A stretch of DNA of 64,000 nucleotides from an uncultured Sphingorhabdus sp. Lineage in GTDB: Bacteria > Pseudomonadota > Alphaproteobacteria > Sphingomonadales > Sphingomonadaceae. Made by a program: the position numbers and the translations under genes. Shown piece after piece: positions 45,431 through 54,901 of the stretch; position 1 is the stretch's first letter; each line of letters opens with the position of its first letter. The stretch lies in contig CANLOL010000001.1 in assembly GCA_947492905.1 (NCBI GenBank), positions 1,962,578-2,026,577 on the forward strand. Reading direction: 5' to 3'. The notes under the pieces are model-generated. The model saw only the letters and a list, made by a program, of their open reading frames with translations, ran no database searches and had not been told where the DNA came from.

Positions 45431-46648
45431 TTAATTATTGTTTTTAGTGAATTTTGATACAAGTTCAACATGGGTGGACCACCGAAATTGTCCAACAGGC
45501 CATATTTTTTCTAATGTATACCCCCCTGCGATTAAACGCTTTGCATCGCGCGCAAAGCTAGAGGGATTGCAGCTTACATAAGCAATTGAAGCTATAGTAG
45601 AGGATGCCAATAAATCGACCTGTTCGCGTGCCCCTGCTCTTGGCGGATCCAATATCAGCGCATCAAAACGGTTTAATTCTTCTATAGAGAGCGGCCTGCG
45701 GTATAAATCACGATGTTCTGTAAATATCTGCCTTTGCGCTCTTCCTGCTGCTGATTTTAGAGCCAATAAAGAATTACGCTCGCCTTCTGCGGCATAGACT
45801 TTTTGTTTTTGCCCCATAGATAGAGCAAATGTGCCCAAACCGGCGAATAAATCCGCTATCTTATCAGCATCTTTGGTTATGTCCCTTACTGCCGATACCA
45901 ATATATCCTCTCCATCCTGTGTTGCCTGTAAAAACGCAAAATGCGGATAAGGGACGGCAACGCCTGATAAGGTAATCGTAGCTGGTTCTGGTTCCCATTG
46001 GGTAACGGGGCCCAAACCATCATCAACGGATAAACGCGCCAATTGATTGCCCCGCGCAAAATCTATCAACCCTTCAATTTGCTCTAAACCCTCAGGCGTC
46101 CAATTCTCGATCAATATGTCTATACCTTGATCTATTTCGGCCATTTTTATCTGAACATTACGGCGCCGATCAATAAGGGGTTTAAGAAACACTCTCAATG
46201 GATCAATCAATGAAAATAATTTTGATGTCATGACGTCACATTGGCTAATATTCAGTATTCTATGGCTTTTCTCGCTGCTAAAGCCCAATTGAAATGTCTT
46301 GCCGGCCCATGATGAACGCAACGAAACACGCCTACGACTATTAGCAGGAGAGATATGACTATCTGCAAATATTGGTAATAATGTATCTTGTCCATGCAGA
46401 GCATTCTCAATCCGTTGCTTAACAAATTGCCGCAACGAATGATCGTCAACATGTTGCAATTGACAACCGCCACACAGATTAAAATGCGGACAAACAGGTT
46501 CAATATGATGTTCACCGTGCAATAAACCGCCGCCGCTCTCTATAATATCACCGGGTGCAGATAGGGCGACATGCCTGCCATCGCTGGTGATACCATCACC
46601 GCGCGCAGCAATCCTAACAATCATATTCGAATTTGATTCTGTGTTCAT
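45431..46648 (-). CDS. RNA (uracil-5-)-methyltransferase, RlmD/TrmA type
   Basis: 405 residues: short TRAM-like N-terminus, a 4Fe-4S region with CPHFNLCGGCQLQH, a central RNA-binding part, and the SAM domain with DLFAGLGTFALSMG, ILDPPRAGAR and the nucleophile/base motif YVSCNPSSFARD. In E. coli such enzymes make m5U747 or m5U1939 in 23S rRNA or m5U54 in tRNA; which uridine cannot be read here. The Fe-S cysteines rule out TrmA. Confidence 0.9.
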   Translation of the reverse strand: MNTESNSNMIVRIAARGDGITSDGRHVALSAPGDIIESGGGLLHGEHHIEPVCPHFNLCGGCQLQHVDDHSLRQFVKQRIENALHGQDTLLPIFADSHISPANSRRRVSLRSSWAGKTFQLGFSSEKSHRILNISQCDVMTSKLFSLIDPLRVFLKPLIDRRRNVQIKMAEIDQGIDILIENWTPEGLEQIEGLIDFARGNQLARLSVDDGLGPVTQWEPEPATITLSGVAVPYPHFAFLQATQDGEDILVSAVRDITKDADKIADLFAGLGTFALSMGQKQKVYAAEGERNSLLALKSAAGRAQRQIFTEHRDLYRRPLSIEELNRFDALILDPPRAGAREQVDLLASSTIASIAYVSCNPSSFARDAKRLIAGGYTLEKIWPVGQFRWSTHVELVSKFTKNNN

Positions 46649-46704
46649 AATCAGCGAATAGCAAATAGAGCTGCGCTATCCTATCGCTAATAAGTAGATG
46701 CTCA

Positions 46705-47259
46705 TCATTGCGGAACTTGATAGGGCGCGCCCGGTGTTCCAATTGGGCCTACTTCGCTATCTGCAATATTATTTGGCGGCTGACTATTGCTCTCATCGGT
46801 AATGTTTTGCGCATCATCTGCTGCTGGCTCTTCGTCAATTGGCGCAGCATTAGTTTTGGCAAAACCGCCTTTTAATTGCGCTTTCAATTTATATTTATCA
46901 TTGCCTGATGTAATTAAGATAGTATTTTCATCAATGATATCAATATATATATCATTAAAACCTTCGGCAGCTTCTAGGCCGCGCCCATCGGTTAATATCC
47001 GAAACCTTTTAAAGCCGCCATCCATATGACGGATCATCAATATAGTGCCATCTTCGGTAACAACACGCTCAGTCGCGCATGATTGTGAAAATACATCAGC
47101 ACCATTTAGCGCACATTCAATCTTATTACCGACCAGAGCAGCGTCTTGAGCAGCCGCTATTTCAGCTTCATCATCTCCGCAACTTGCCAATAATGGCAAA
47201 CATAAAAAGGCAGTCGCTAATTTATAACTCTTAAATATCTGAAAAAACGTGCGTCTCAC
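46705..47259 (-). CDS. Hypothetical lipoprotein
   Basis: 184 residues. Basic start, hydrophobic stretch and lipobox LLASC with Cys27, so it is a lipoprotein; Asp at +3 of the mature protein gives no clear sorting rule outside enterobacteria. A beta-rich middle region of about 100 residues is followed by an acidic, Asn/Pro/Asp-rich, likely disordered C-terminus. Its start lies inside the end of ilvD (29-nt overlap), unusual but open and in a different frame. No recognised family. Confidence 0.65.
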   Translation of the reverse strand: MRRTFFQIFKSYKLATAFLCLPLLASCGDDEAEIAAAQDAALVGNKIECALNGADVFSQSCATERVVTEDGTILMIRHMDGGFKRFRILTDGRGLEAAEGFNDIYIDIIDENTILITSGNDKYKLKAQLKGGFAKTNAAPIDEEPAADDAQNITDESNSQPPNNIADSEVGPIGTPGAPYQVPQ

Positions 47260-48952
47260 CTTGTGCTCCCGGATGCGTTACTGCCCCTTTATAAGCAGGC
47301 CCTACATTTTGTGCATAGCGCCATAATGCACCTGCCCCATAATTGGTCACATTAGCTTGCCAATCTTTACGGCGTTTTTCGAGGGTTTCTTCATCCACTA
47401 ACAGATCAATTATACCCTTATTCGCATCAATAGAGATTTGGTCTCCATCCTCCACCAGAGCAATGGGTCCGCCTGCGGCTGCTTCTGGCCCAACATGGCC
47501 GATGCAGAACCCGCGTGTACCGCCAGAAAAACGTCCATCGGTAATCAAAGCAACTTTTTCGCCCATACCTTGGCCATAAAGCGCTGCTGTGGTTGATAGC
47601 ATTTCGCGCATGCCTGGGCCGCCTTTTGGTCCTTCATAGCGAATGACCACCACTGTACCTTCGCCAATTTCTCGGCGCTCAACTGCTGCAAAAGCATCTT
47701 CTTCACATTCGAAAACACGTGCAGTACCAGTAAAGCTTAGCCTCTCCATACCCGCTACTTTAACAATAGCCCCTTCAGGAGCGAGTGTACCTCTAAGTCC
47801 TACTACTCCGCCAGTTTCAGTGATTGGTGTCTTGACGTCATAAATAACTTTCTGGTCAGGATTCCATGTGATTTCATCAATATTCTCACCCAAAGTTTTG
47901 CCGCTCACCGTCATACAATTGCCATGCAAATATCCGCCATCAAGCATAGTCTTCATCAGCATATAAACGCCGCCAGCTTCATGCATATCCTTGGCAACAT
48001 ATTTTCCGCCTGGTTTCAAATCGGCAATATAAGGCGTGGATTTGAAAGTTTCAGCTACGTCAAAAAGATCATATTCAATCCCGCATTCATGCGCCATAGC
48101 AGGCAAATGGAGCGCAGCATTAGTAGAGCCGCCCGTTGCTGCAACAACGCGCGCTGCATTTTCAAATGCTTCTTTGGTGCATATGTCACGCGGCCTTAGG
48201 TTCATTTCCAATAATTTCATAACCTGCTTGCCCGCTGCTGTCGCTATATCAGCACGGCTTTTATATGGCGCAGGAGCCATATTACTGTTGGGGAGTGACA
48301 GACCAATAGCCTCACCAACGCAGGCCATTGTATTCGCGGTAAATTGACCACCGCACGCACCATGGCCGGGACAGGCAACTTTTTCGAGTTCAATCAGTTC
48401 CTGCAAAGGGCAATTATTAGCCGCATATTGTCCTACCGCCTCGAACACATCGACTACGGTAACATCTTCGCCTTTATGCGATCCGGGCAGTATAGAGCCA
48501 CCATAAACAAATATTGACGGCACATTCAAACGCAGCATCGACATCATCATACCGGGCAGAGATTTATCACAGCCAGCAAAAGTCACAAGCGCATCATAAC
48601 AATGTCCGCGCACGCTTAATTCAACCGAATCTGCAATAACTTCACGGCTTACAAGAGAGCTTTTCATACCCTGATGGCCCATAGCGATACCATCAGTCAC
48701 CGTTATTGTATTGAAACGAAAAGGCGTTCCACCAGCGGCAATGACACCCTCACGCGCAATGTCGGCTTGTGCATTCAAAGTTGTGTTGCATGGAGCGCTG
48801 TCATTCCCAGCGGAGGCCACACCCACAAATGGCTTGGCAATATCTTCTTCTTCCCAGCCCATCGCATAATAATAGCTGCGGTGCGGTGCGCGCTCTGGCC
48901 CCACGGATACGTGGCGGCTAGGTAAATTGGATTTATCGAATCTGTTGCTCAT
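47231..48952 (-). CDS. ilvD: Dihydroxy-acid dehydratase
   Basis: Dehydrates dihydroxy-isovalerate and -methylvalerate in branched-chain amino acid synthesis. 573 residues with three conserved cysteines for the Fe-S cluster: Cys55 in SAPCN, Cys128 in AGCDKSLPG and Cys200 in CPGHGACGG. The Lys/Asp metal ligands and [16 protein letters not shown] block are present. The ATG at 48952 has GGAG 8 nt upstream and starts MSNRFDKS; an earlier start is rejected. Other ilv genes are not in the window. Confidence 0.97.
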   Translation of the reverse strand: MSNRFDKSNLPSRHVSVGPERAPHRSYYYAMGWEEEDIAKPFVGVASAGNDSAPCNTTLNAQADIAREGVIAAGGTPFRFNTITVTDGIAMGHQGMKSSLVSREVIADSVELSVRGHCYDALVTFAGCDKSLPGMMMSMLRLNVPSIFVYGGSILPGSHKGEDVTVVDVFEAVGQYAANNCPLQELIELEKVACPGHGACGGQFTANTMACVGEAIGLSLPNSNMAPAPYKSRADIATAAGKQVMKLLEMNLRPRDICTKEAFENAARVVAATGGSTNAALHLPAMAHECGIEYDLFDVAETFKSTPYIADLKPGGKYVAKDMHEAGGVYMLMKTMLDGGYLHGNCMTVSGKTLGENIDEITWNPDQKVIYDVKTPITETGGVVGLRGTLAPEGAIVKVAGMERLSFTGTARVFECEEDAFAAVERREIGEGTVVVIRYEGPKGGPGMREMLSTTAALYGQGMGEKVALITDGRFSGGTRGFCIGHVGPEAAAGGPIALVEDGDQISIDANKGIIDLLVDEETLEKRRKDWQANVTNYGAGALWRYAQNVGPAYKGAVTHPGAQGETHVFSDI

Positions 48953-49004
48953 TATGCGCTCCGCTAGTCTTAATTGTTCCACAAGCCCTAGCGTTACGGA
49001 CTCA

Positions 49005-49745
49005 TCATGCAAGCATTTTTGTAATTTTCAGACATGTTTCGCCCAATATTTGTGCAAATCTTTCACATCCTTGGCTGTCCGCAACCAAATCCTGTCGCAT
49101 TTCAACTCCGAAATAAGGGACTTGAAGAGCCTCTGCATGACGGTCCATTGTGTAATTTAATATTTTGCCAGAATAGGGCAATTGATCGCCAACATTCAGC
49201 CCATATTCTTTTAATATGCCTATCGCTTGTTTAGAAGTAGCCTCATGCTCGCCATATAATATACCAATATCCCATGGGCGCTGCGTATCTGGGGCGCTTT
49301 TCAAATGATTGGTGAAACTATGCAATGATAATATGAGCTTTGGCTTCTTATTGTGCAAAATTTGCTCTATCTTCTCATGATATGGCTTGTGAAAGCGCTC
49401 AACACGGGCTTTCCGATGTTCATCATCAATATTATTGCCCGCAATTTCATGCGCATCGCTTATTCTTGGAATAGCATCGGGATTATCTTCGCCGCGATTT
49501 AGATCAATGACAAGCCGTGATTGCCGCGCTCTAATGGCTGAGATAGGGAATGTCTCAACCATGATTTCACTAACTTTTTTTACCCCAATATCGACAGCAA
49601 TATGATTATGCAGCAATTTTTTATCAATGCCCAAATCTATATCATTGGGAACATGATTGGAGGCATGATCGGCAATAATCAATATATCATTATTAGATAT
49701 ATCTCCTATTATTTCATGTGGATATGATTCATTATTAATGCTCAT
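49005..49745 (-). CDS. N-formylglutamate amidohydrolase family protein
   Basis: About 246 residues. [26 protein letters not shown] and LSLHSFTN are the conserved blocks of the FGase family, zinc-dependent hydrolases related to HutG2. True histidine-degradation members lie near hutU/H, which are absent, so this could be a paralogue acting on another N-acyl amino acid. The start at 49745 overlaps the ispE TGA (ATGA). Confidence 0.85.
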   Translation of the reverse strand: MSINNESYPHEIIGDISNNDILIIADHASNHVPNDIDLGIDKKLLHNHIAVDIGVKKVSEIMVETFPISAIRARQSRLVIDLNRGEDNPDAIPRISDAHEIAGNNIDDEHRKARVERFHKPYHEKIEQILHNKKPKLILSLHSFTNHLKSAPDTQRPWDIGILYGEHEATSKQAIGILKEYGLNVGDQLPYSGKILNYTMDRHAEALQVPYFGVEMRQDLVADSQGCERFAQILGETCLKITKMLA

Positions 49746-50581
49746 TTTAACTTTCCACTCATGCACCACCAATGCTGATGATGCTCTTCTATATAGGCTT
49801 TAGCATTATCACGATCGGATAATGTGTCATATATGGCAAAGCATGTAGCGCCCGATCCTGACATGCGCGATATTATTGGGTTATCATGCTGTAATGCATT
49901 TATGACTTCGGAAATTTGGGGGAATAGAGCGACTGCGGCTCTTTCCATATCATTACCATAATGATGCATGATCGATTGCATATCTAATGTGACCATTTCT
50001 CCGCCGGACTGCCCGTCCCATGCCGAAAATATAGGGCCAGTAGAAACAGCAATATTTGGATTGACCAATAATATTGGGATATCTTTAGTTAGAAGATTAT
50101 CCAAAAGCATTATGTCGCTGCCAATGCCCTCGCCTCTGCATGTTTGGCTATAAATACAAGCGGCTATGTCCGCACCTAAATCCCCAACAATTGCGCACAA
50201 TTCAGCCAATGACTTATTCAACTCCCAATATCTATTGAGCAGCCTCGCCGCCGCCGCCGCATCCGCAGATCCGCCGCCAATGCCAGATGCGATGGGTAAA
50301 TTCTTTGTAAGAGTGATGCGTACGCCATGATTCACATTACAATGTTCGCGCAACCTAAGCGCGACTTTCGTGATTAAATTGTCCTGCGCATCGCAATCCA
50401 GTGCCGAGGCAAATGGACCAATAATATCAAGCTCTATCGTATCGCTATGCTTCACAGATAGTGTGTCTCCGTCATCCATAAAGGCAAATATAGTGTCTAT
50501 ATCGTGATAACCATCATCTCTTTGCCCCAAAATGTGCAAAGCAAGATTAATCTTGGCATAGGCGGTTTCAATATTGTTCAT
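49742..50581 (-). CDS. ispE: 4-diphosphocytidyl-2-C-methyl-D-erythritol kinase
   Basis: GHMP kinase in the MEP isoprenoid pathway. 279 residues: YAKINLALHILGQRDDGYH at the N-terminus, the ATP loop LPIASGIGGGSADAAA, and a C-terminal SRMSGSGATCFAIYD. The start is 2 nt from the stop of the TPR gene upstream, so the two are probably transcribed together; the product is needed for carotenoids, quinones and other isoprenoids. Confidence 0.96.
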   Translation of the reverse strand: MNNIETAYAKINLALHILGQRDDGYHDIDTIFAFMDDGDTLSVKHSDTIELDIIGPFASALDCDAQDNLITKVALRLREHCNVNHGVRITLTKNLPIASGIGGGSADAAAAARLLNRYWELNKSLAELCAIVGDLGADIAACIYSQTCRGEGIGSDIMLLDNLLTKDIPILLVNPNIAVSTGPIFSAWDGQSGGEMVTLDMQSIMHHYGNDMERAAVALFPQISEVINALQHDNPIISRMSGSGATCFAIYDTLSDRDNAKAYIEEHHQHWWCMSGKLK

Positions 50582-50583
50582 AT

Positions 50584-52227
50584 TCAGGAATAAGGAACGT
50601 CAAGGCCATATTCAGCTTTATGGTCAAGCCGCTTTTTATCATCGCCTTTGGCAATTAATGCAGCTATTCGCCATGTATAACGCGCATCAATGCGGCGCCC
50701 GGCGCTCCAATAAGCATCGCCAAGATGTTCTTTAATCTCGCTATCATCTTCGCTGGTTTGTGCTGCTCTTTCTAACAAGGGCAAAGCTTTTTCCAAATCA
50801 CCTTTCAAATAATAGCCCCATCCTAAGCTGTCGGTAATATCTGGAGAATTGGGCTCAATATCATAGGCTTTTTTAATCATAGCAAAACCGCGATCATAAT
50901 CCTCATCTCTATCAATCAAACTATAACCATAAAAATTGAGCAAAAATGGGTTATCATCTTTATATTCCAATCCCTTATCAAGGATTTTGACAGCCTTTTT
51001 CCAATTGCCAGCTTTCGTCAAGCTGCGCGCGAGATATAGAGAAAAATAAGATTGTCGGCGCTTTTGCTCATCATCTGTTATTTTAATGAGCCTTGCATAA
51101 GCTTTGGCAGCTTCGTCATATTGCTCTATCATATCATGAGTTTGCGCCAATAATAGCAGTAAGGATTGCGAATCTGGGATAAGCTCGCTCGATTTTTTGG
51201 CAATTTTCACCGCCTCTTGATTACGGTCTGCATCCAATAGCAATCGGATGTTTTGACCTGCATAGAGAGAAAAATAGGGATCGGTTGATTTCACTTTATT
51301 CAAGAGAATATTGGCCTCATCAACTTGTCCATTGGCGGCTAAGCTTGCGCCTAAATATAGATTAACGGCGCGATCATTGGGCGCCAACCATTCTGCCGTA
51401 CGCGCAAAAAATACAGATAAATCAAATAGTTTCTGATCCACTAAGGTCGAAGCAACGCGCCCATAAAGACGTGCTATTCCTATTTCTGGCGAAATTTCAT
51501 AAAGATTAGAGGCTATGTTTTTGCCGCTATTTAATATCTCCAGGGTAGATATAGCAGCCCCGCTTCCTTGTGCGTTTAACAAAGCCCGTGCAAAATCATC
51601 CTGTCCATTTTTTTGCAATATTGGGCCAGCCTTTAATATTAAGTCGCGTGCGAAAACTTCGTTAAATGGCCTTACAGAGACAATATTTTTACGGGCCTTA
51701 TCATATTGCTCTCTAAATAAATGCTGATAAGCAATTTGGTCTGTTCCATAAAAATTGGTGAGGCCGCTATTTTCGGATGTTTTCAAAAAAACAGTGCCAT
51801 CATTGCCTTTTGCCGTCTCTACCCAAGAAGACATGATAGGAACCATAAACCCAAATACTGGGTCTTCAGAGAGTGGTTCCAAAGCCTGAATGGCTGCTGC
51901 CCAATCTCTATTTTTGATTGCCGCACTATAACGCAATATATTGGCTTGGGCGAGAAATGCTTCTGACTTCTCACTTGCATCAATGGCCCTTAGAGCCGCC
52001 TCTACATCCCCAGTTTTTAGGGATAGTTCAAACAATCTATCGGCTAAAATCTGACTGTCCGATTGCTGATTAATCAGATATTTATACGATTTCAATGCAG
52101 ATTGGTTTTTATTTTCAATCTCAAATAAACGCGCTTCAACATATTCTTCTAATAAACGTTCATTTGCATGCGCATTATGCGCGGTTAAACAATATGCCGA
52201 AGCTAAAATGAGAGATAATTTTTTCAT
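50584..52227 (-). CDS. Exported tetratricopeptide-repeat protein
   Basis: 547 residues with a signal peptide (residues 1-21, ending NAHA). The rest is helical repeats. TPR-like units are clear in the second half (DEAAKAYARLIKIT, KAVKILDKGLEYK, PNSPDITDSLGWGYYLKGDL, LPLLERAAQTSEDDSEIKEH). Such periplasmic or outer-membrane-associated TPR proteins scaffold complexes. No partner is identifiable. It is between ETF-QO (45 nt) and ispE (2 nt). Confidence 0.82.
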   Translation of the reverse strand: MKKLSLILASAYCLTAHNAHANERLLEEYVEARLFEIENKNQSALKSYKYLINQQSDSQILADRLFELSLKTGDVEAALRAIDASEKSEAFLAQANILRYSAAIKNRDWAAAIQALEPLSEDPVFGFMVPIMSSWVETAKGNDGTVFLKTSENSGLTNFYGTDQIAYQHLFREQYDKARKNIVSVRPFNEVFARDLILKAGPILQKNGQDDFARALLNAQGSGAAISTLEILNSGKNIASNLYEISPEIGIARLYGRVASTLVDQKLFDLSVFFARTAEWLAPNDRAVNLYLGASLAANGQVDEANILLNKVKSTDPYFSLYAGQNIRLLLDADRNQEAVKIAKKSSELIPDSQSLLLLLAQTHDMIEQYDEAAKAYARLIKITDDEQKRRQSYFSLYLARSLTKAGNWKKAVKILDKGLEYKDDNPFLLNFYGYSLIDRDEDYDRGFAMIKKAYDIEPNSPDITDSLGWGYYLKGDLEKALPLLERAAQTSEDDSEIKEHLGDAYWSAGRRIDARYTWRIAALIAKGDDKKRLDHKAEYGLDVPYS

Positions 52228-52271
52228 AATCTATACCTTTATCCCCCATTTCGTTAATTTCAATTGCGAAG

Positions 52272-53906
52272 TCACATATTGGGATAATTAGGGCCACCGC
52301 CGCCTTCTGGTGTTACCCAATTAATATTTTGAGTCGGATCCTTAATATCGCAAGTTTTGCAATGGACACAATTTTGTGCATTTATTTGCAATCTAGGTTC
52401 ATCTTCACCAACAATTTCATAAACACCTGCTGGGCAATAACGCTGCGCAGGTTCATCATAAAGAGCCAGATTAACCTCAATGGGCACATCTTTATCTTTT
52501 AGTTGCAGATGAACAGGTTGATCTTCTTCGTGATTGGTATTTGATAAAAATACCGAAGAAAGCCTGTCAAAACTAATCACCCCATCGGGTTTAGGATATT
52601 CAATCTTGGTTGTAATATCAGAGCGCACCAAAGTTGAATGATCGGGATGATGCTTCATCGTAAACGGTAAACCAATTTTCAATGTGCGCATCCACATATC
52701 TATGCCCGATAAAATAGTCCCTATCTCACCGCCAAATTTAGCGATTAAAGGTTGAGCATTTTTGACCAATTTAAGCTCTTCAATAATCCAGCTTTCATCA
52801 ACGCCGCTTTGATATTCGCTCAATTCATCATGGCTACGTTGCTGCGCCATAGCGCCAACAATTGCATCTGCGGCCAGCATTCCAGATTTCATAGCGGTAT
52901 GGCTGCCCTTGATACGCGGTACATTGACGAAACCGGCACTACAACCAATCAGCGCACCGCCCGGAAATGCAAGTTTTGGAATGGATTGTAGCCCGCCTTC
53001 ATTAATGACGCGAGCGCCATAAGAGACGCGCTTGCCGCCTTCTAATATTTCGCGAATCTCAGGATGCTGCTTCCAACGTTGAAATTCTTCAAATGGGAAA
53101 AGGTGCGGATTTTTATAATCCAGAGCCACAACAAAACCTAATGCCACTTGGTTATTGGCTTGGTGATAGAGGAACCCACCGCCCCACGCATCATCAAGCG
53201 GCCACCCTTGCGTATGAATAACGCGGCCTGCTTCATGCTTATCGGGTTCAATATCCCATAATTCTTTCATACCAAGGCCATAAACTTGTGGCTCACAATC
53301 GGCTTCTAAATCAAATTTTTCGCGCAAGACTTTTGTTAAGCTACCGCGCGCGCCTTCAGCAAATAATGTATATTTACCATGCAATTCCATGCCTGGCTGA
53401 TAATCGCCCTTTTTGCTGCCATCGGCGGCTATTCCCATATCACCGGTCGCCACCCCTTTGACAGAACCATCGTCATTATATAGGATTTCCGAAGCTGGAA
53501 AACCGGGGAATATCTCTACACCCAATTCCTCGGCGCGCTCACCTAGCCAACGGCATAAATTCCCTAAGCTAACGGTATATGTGCCTTTATTATGCATCCA
53601 TCGCGGGGTGAAAATATGCGGAATCGCAAACTTCCCTTTTTTGCTGAGTACCCAGTGATGATTTTCAGTCACCGGCGTTTCAGACAATGGGCAATTTTGG
53701 TCACGCCATTCTGGGATAAGTTCATCCATAGCTTTTGGATCAACAACAGCGCCCGATAAAATATGCGCCCCAATTTCAGAGCCTTTTTCCAAAATACAGA
53801 CCTCTATATCAGGATTGCCTTGTTTCAGGCGAATGGCCGCGCTTAACCCTGCTGGCCCGCCACCAACAATAACAACGTCATAAGGCATGGATTCGCGTTC
53901 ACTCAT
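52272..53906 (-). CDS. Electron transfer flavoprotein-ubiquinone oxidoreductase
   Basis: Passes electrons from ETF (beta-oxidation, branched-chain and sarcosine dehydrogenation) to ubiquinone. 544 residues: FAD motif GGGPAGLSAAIR, the ubiquinone-binding region with GCSAGFVNVPRIKGSHTAM, and the C-terminal 4Fe-4S ferredoxin-like motif CVHCKTCDIKDP with a further Cys (YCPAG) upstream, the typical cluster layout. Links the acyl-CoA genes in this window to respiration. Confidence 0.96.
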   Translation of the reverse strand: MSERESMPYDVVIVGGGPAGLSAAIRLKQGNPDIEVCILEKGSEIGAHILSGAVVDPKAMDELIPEWRDQNCPLSETPVTENHHWVLSKKGKFAIPHIFTPRWMHNKGTYTVSLGNLCRWLGERAEELGVEIFPGFPASEILYNDDGSVKGVATGDMGIAADGSKKGDYQPGMELHGKYTLFAEGARGSLTKVLREKFDLEADCEPQVYGLGMKELWDIEPDKHEAGRVIHTQGWPLDDAWGGGFLYHQANNQVALGFVVALDYKNPHLFPFEEFQRWKQHPEIREILEGGKRVSYGARVINEGGLQSIPKLAFPGGALIGCSAGFVNVPRIKGSHTAMKSGMLAADAIVGAMAQQRSHDELSEYQSGVDESWIIEELKLVKNAQPLIAKFGGEIGTILSGIDMWMRTLKIGLPFTMKHHPDHSTLVRSDITTKIEYPKPDGVISFDRLSSVFLSNTNHEEDQPVHLQLKDKDVPIEVNLALYDEPAQRYCPAGVYEIVGEDEPRLQINAQNCVHCKTCDIKDPTQNINWVTPEGGGGPNYPNM

Positions 53907-54025
53907 AATCTCTTCCTAATCATTTAGAGGGTAAAATTTACGCTCTATCTTTTATATATCTCATCATAACGGCTTTTATTCCATTGTTTATATACTTCAT
54001 TATCAATCTATACAATATAGAAGCC

Positions 54026-54901
54026 ATGCAAGCTTTAAGAGATGATAAATTAGGTAGCAGAGAAGATAAGTTGACCTTAGTGCAATCCTATATTGCATGG
54101 TGGGATATAGCGGGCTTTGATAATGCTGTTGATAGCAAAATTGTCAATTGGCTAGAAGAAAAAGCCAAAAAAGCATCTCCAAAAAACGAATCTTCCCCAG
54201 ATGTTAGAGATTCTTCAAAATCTACTGCGCCTCATCTGCAAAATAGAGCGCGTAGCAGTCCGCAAAACAATATGGCGCAATCTGCCACTCCTTCGCGCTC
54301 AATAGTCTCTAAAGATAATTGGCCTGCAACGCTCAGCGAATTGCATAAAGCTATCGAGCGCGGTGATGCTTTGCCGGGAAATGTCTATGGCAATGAATCT
54401 ATTGCTCCGCATTATTTGCAATTGGATAATGAAAAAGCAGATGAAAACCAAAAGATAATAATGCTTATCAGCGACTATCCAAATAGCGATAATTTATCAG
54501 AGAAGTCTCTTTTTTCTCGAAAAGAAAATCAATTAATCGTCAATATGTTGACGGCTGCTGGTTTTCAAAAACATAATATATATTGCGCCAGCCTCGCAAG
54601 CACTCGGCCCATCTATGACGAATTACCAGAACAAGATTTACCGCTAATTCATGCATTTATTCGCCATCATATAGAGATTTTAGACCCTGATATTCTAATC
54701 AGCCTCGGTTCAGCGGCTTGCAATGCACTACTCAACGCAGAGTTGATGAAATCTAGAGAAAATTTACATTATTTTAACCTTAATAATAAAGACAAGGAAT
54801 TGTTAACCACGTTTCATCCCAAAACTCTCTTGGCTAATGCTAGAATGAAAGAAAAAGCTTGGAGAGATTTGCAATTATTAATGAAGAAAGATATTTTGTG
54901 A
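54026..54901 (+). CDS. Uracil-DNA glycosylase superfamily protein, degenerate
   Basis: About 291 residues from the ATG at 54026; a TTG 42 nt upstream is possible. The N-terminal third is low-complexity and polar. The C-terminal ~170 residues show the type-4/5 UDG layout: ISLGSAACNALL (beta-strand and loop), then TFHPKTLLANARMKEKAWRDL, where the catalytic HP motif is kept. The first active-site motif is not kept: the usual GEAPGxxED position reads ISDYPNSDN. The four Fe-S cysteines of type 4 enzymes are absent. It may bind DNA without full glycosylase activity. Its TGA overlaps the lytic transglycosylase GTG. Confidence 0.78.
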   Translation: MQALRDDKLGSREDKLTLVQSYIAWWDIAGFDNAVDSKIVNWLEEKAKKASPKNESSPDVRDSSKSTAPHLQNRARSSPQNNMAQSATPSRSIVSKDNWPATLSELHKAIERGDALPGNVYGNESIAPHYLQLDNEKADENQKIIMLISDYPNSDNLSEKSLFSRKENQLIVNMLTAAGFQKHNIYCASLASTRPIYDELPEQDLPLIHAFIRHHIEILDPDILISLGSAACNALLNAELMKSRENLHYFNLNNKDKELLTTFHPKTLLANARMKEKAWRDLQLLMKKDIL

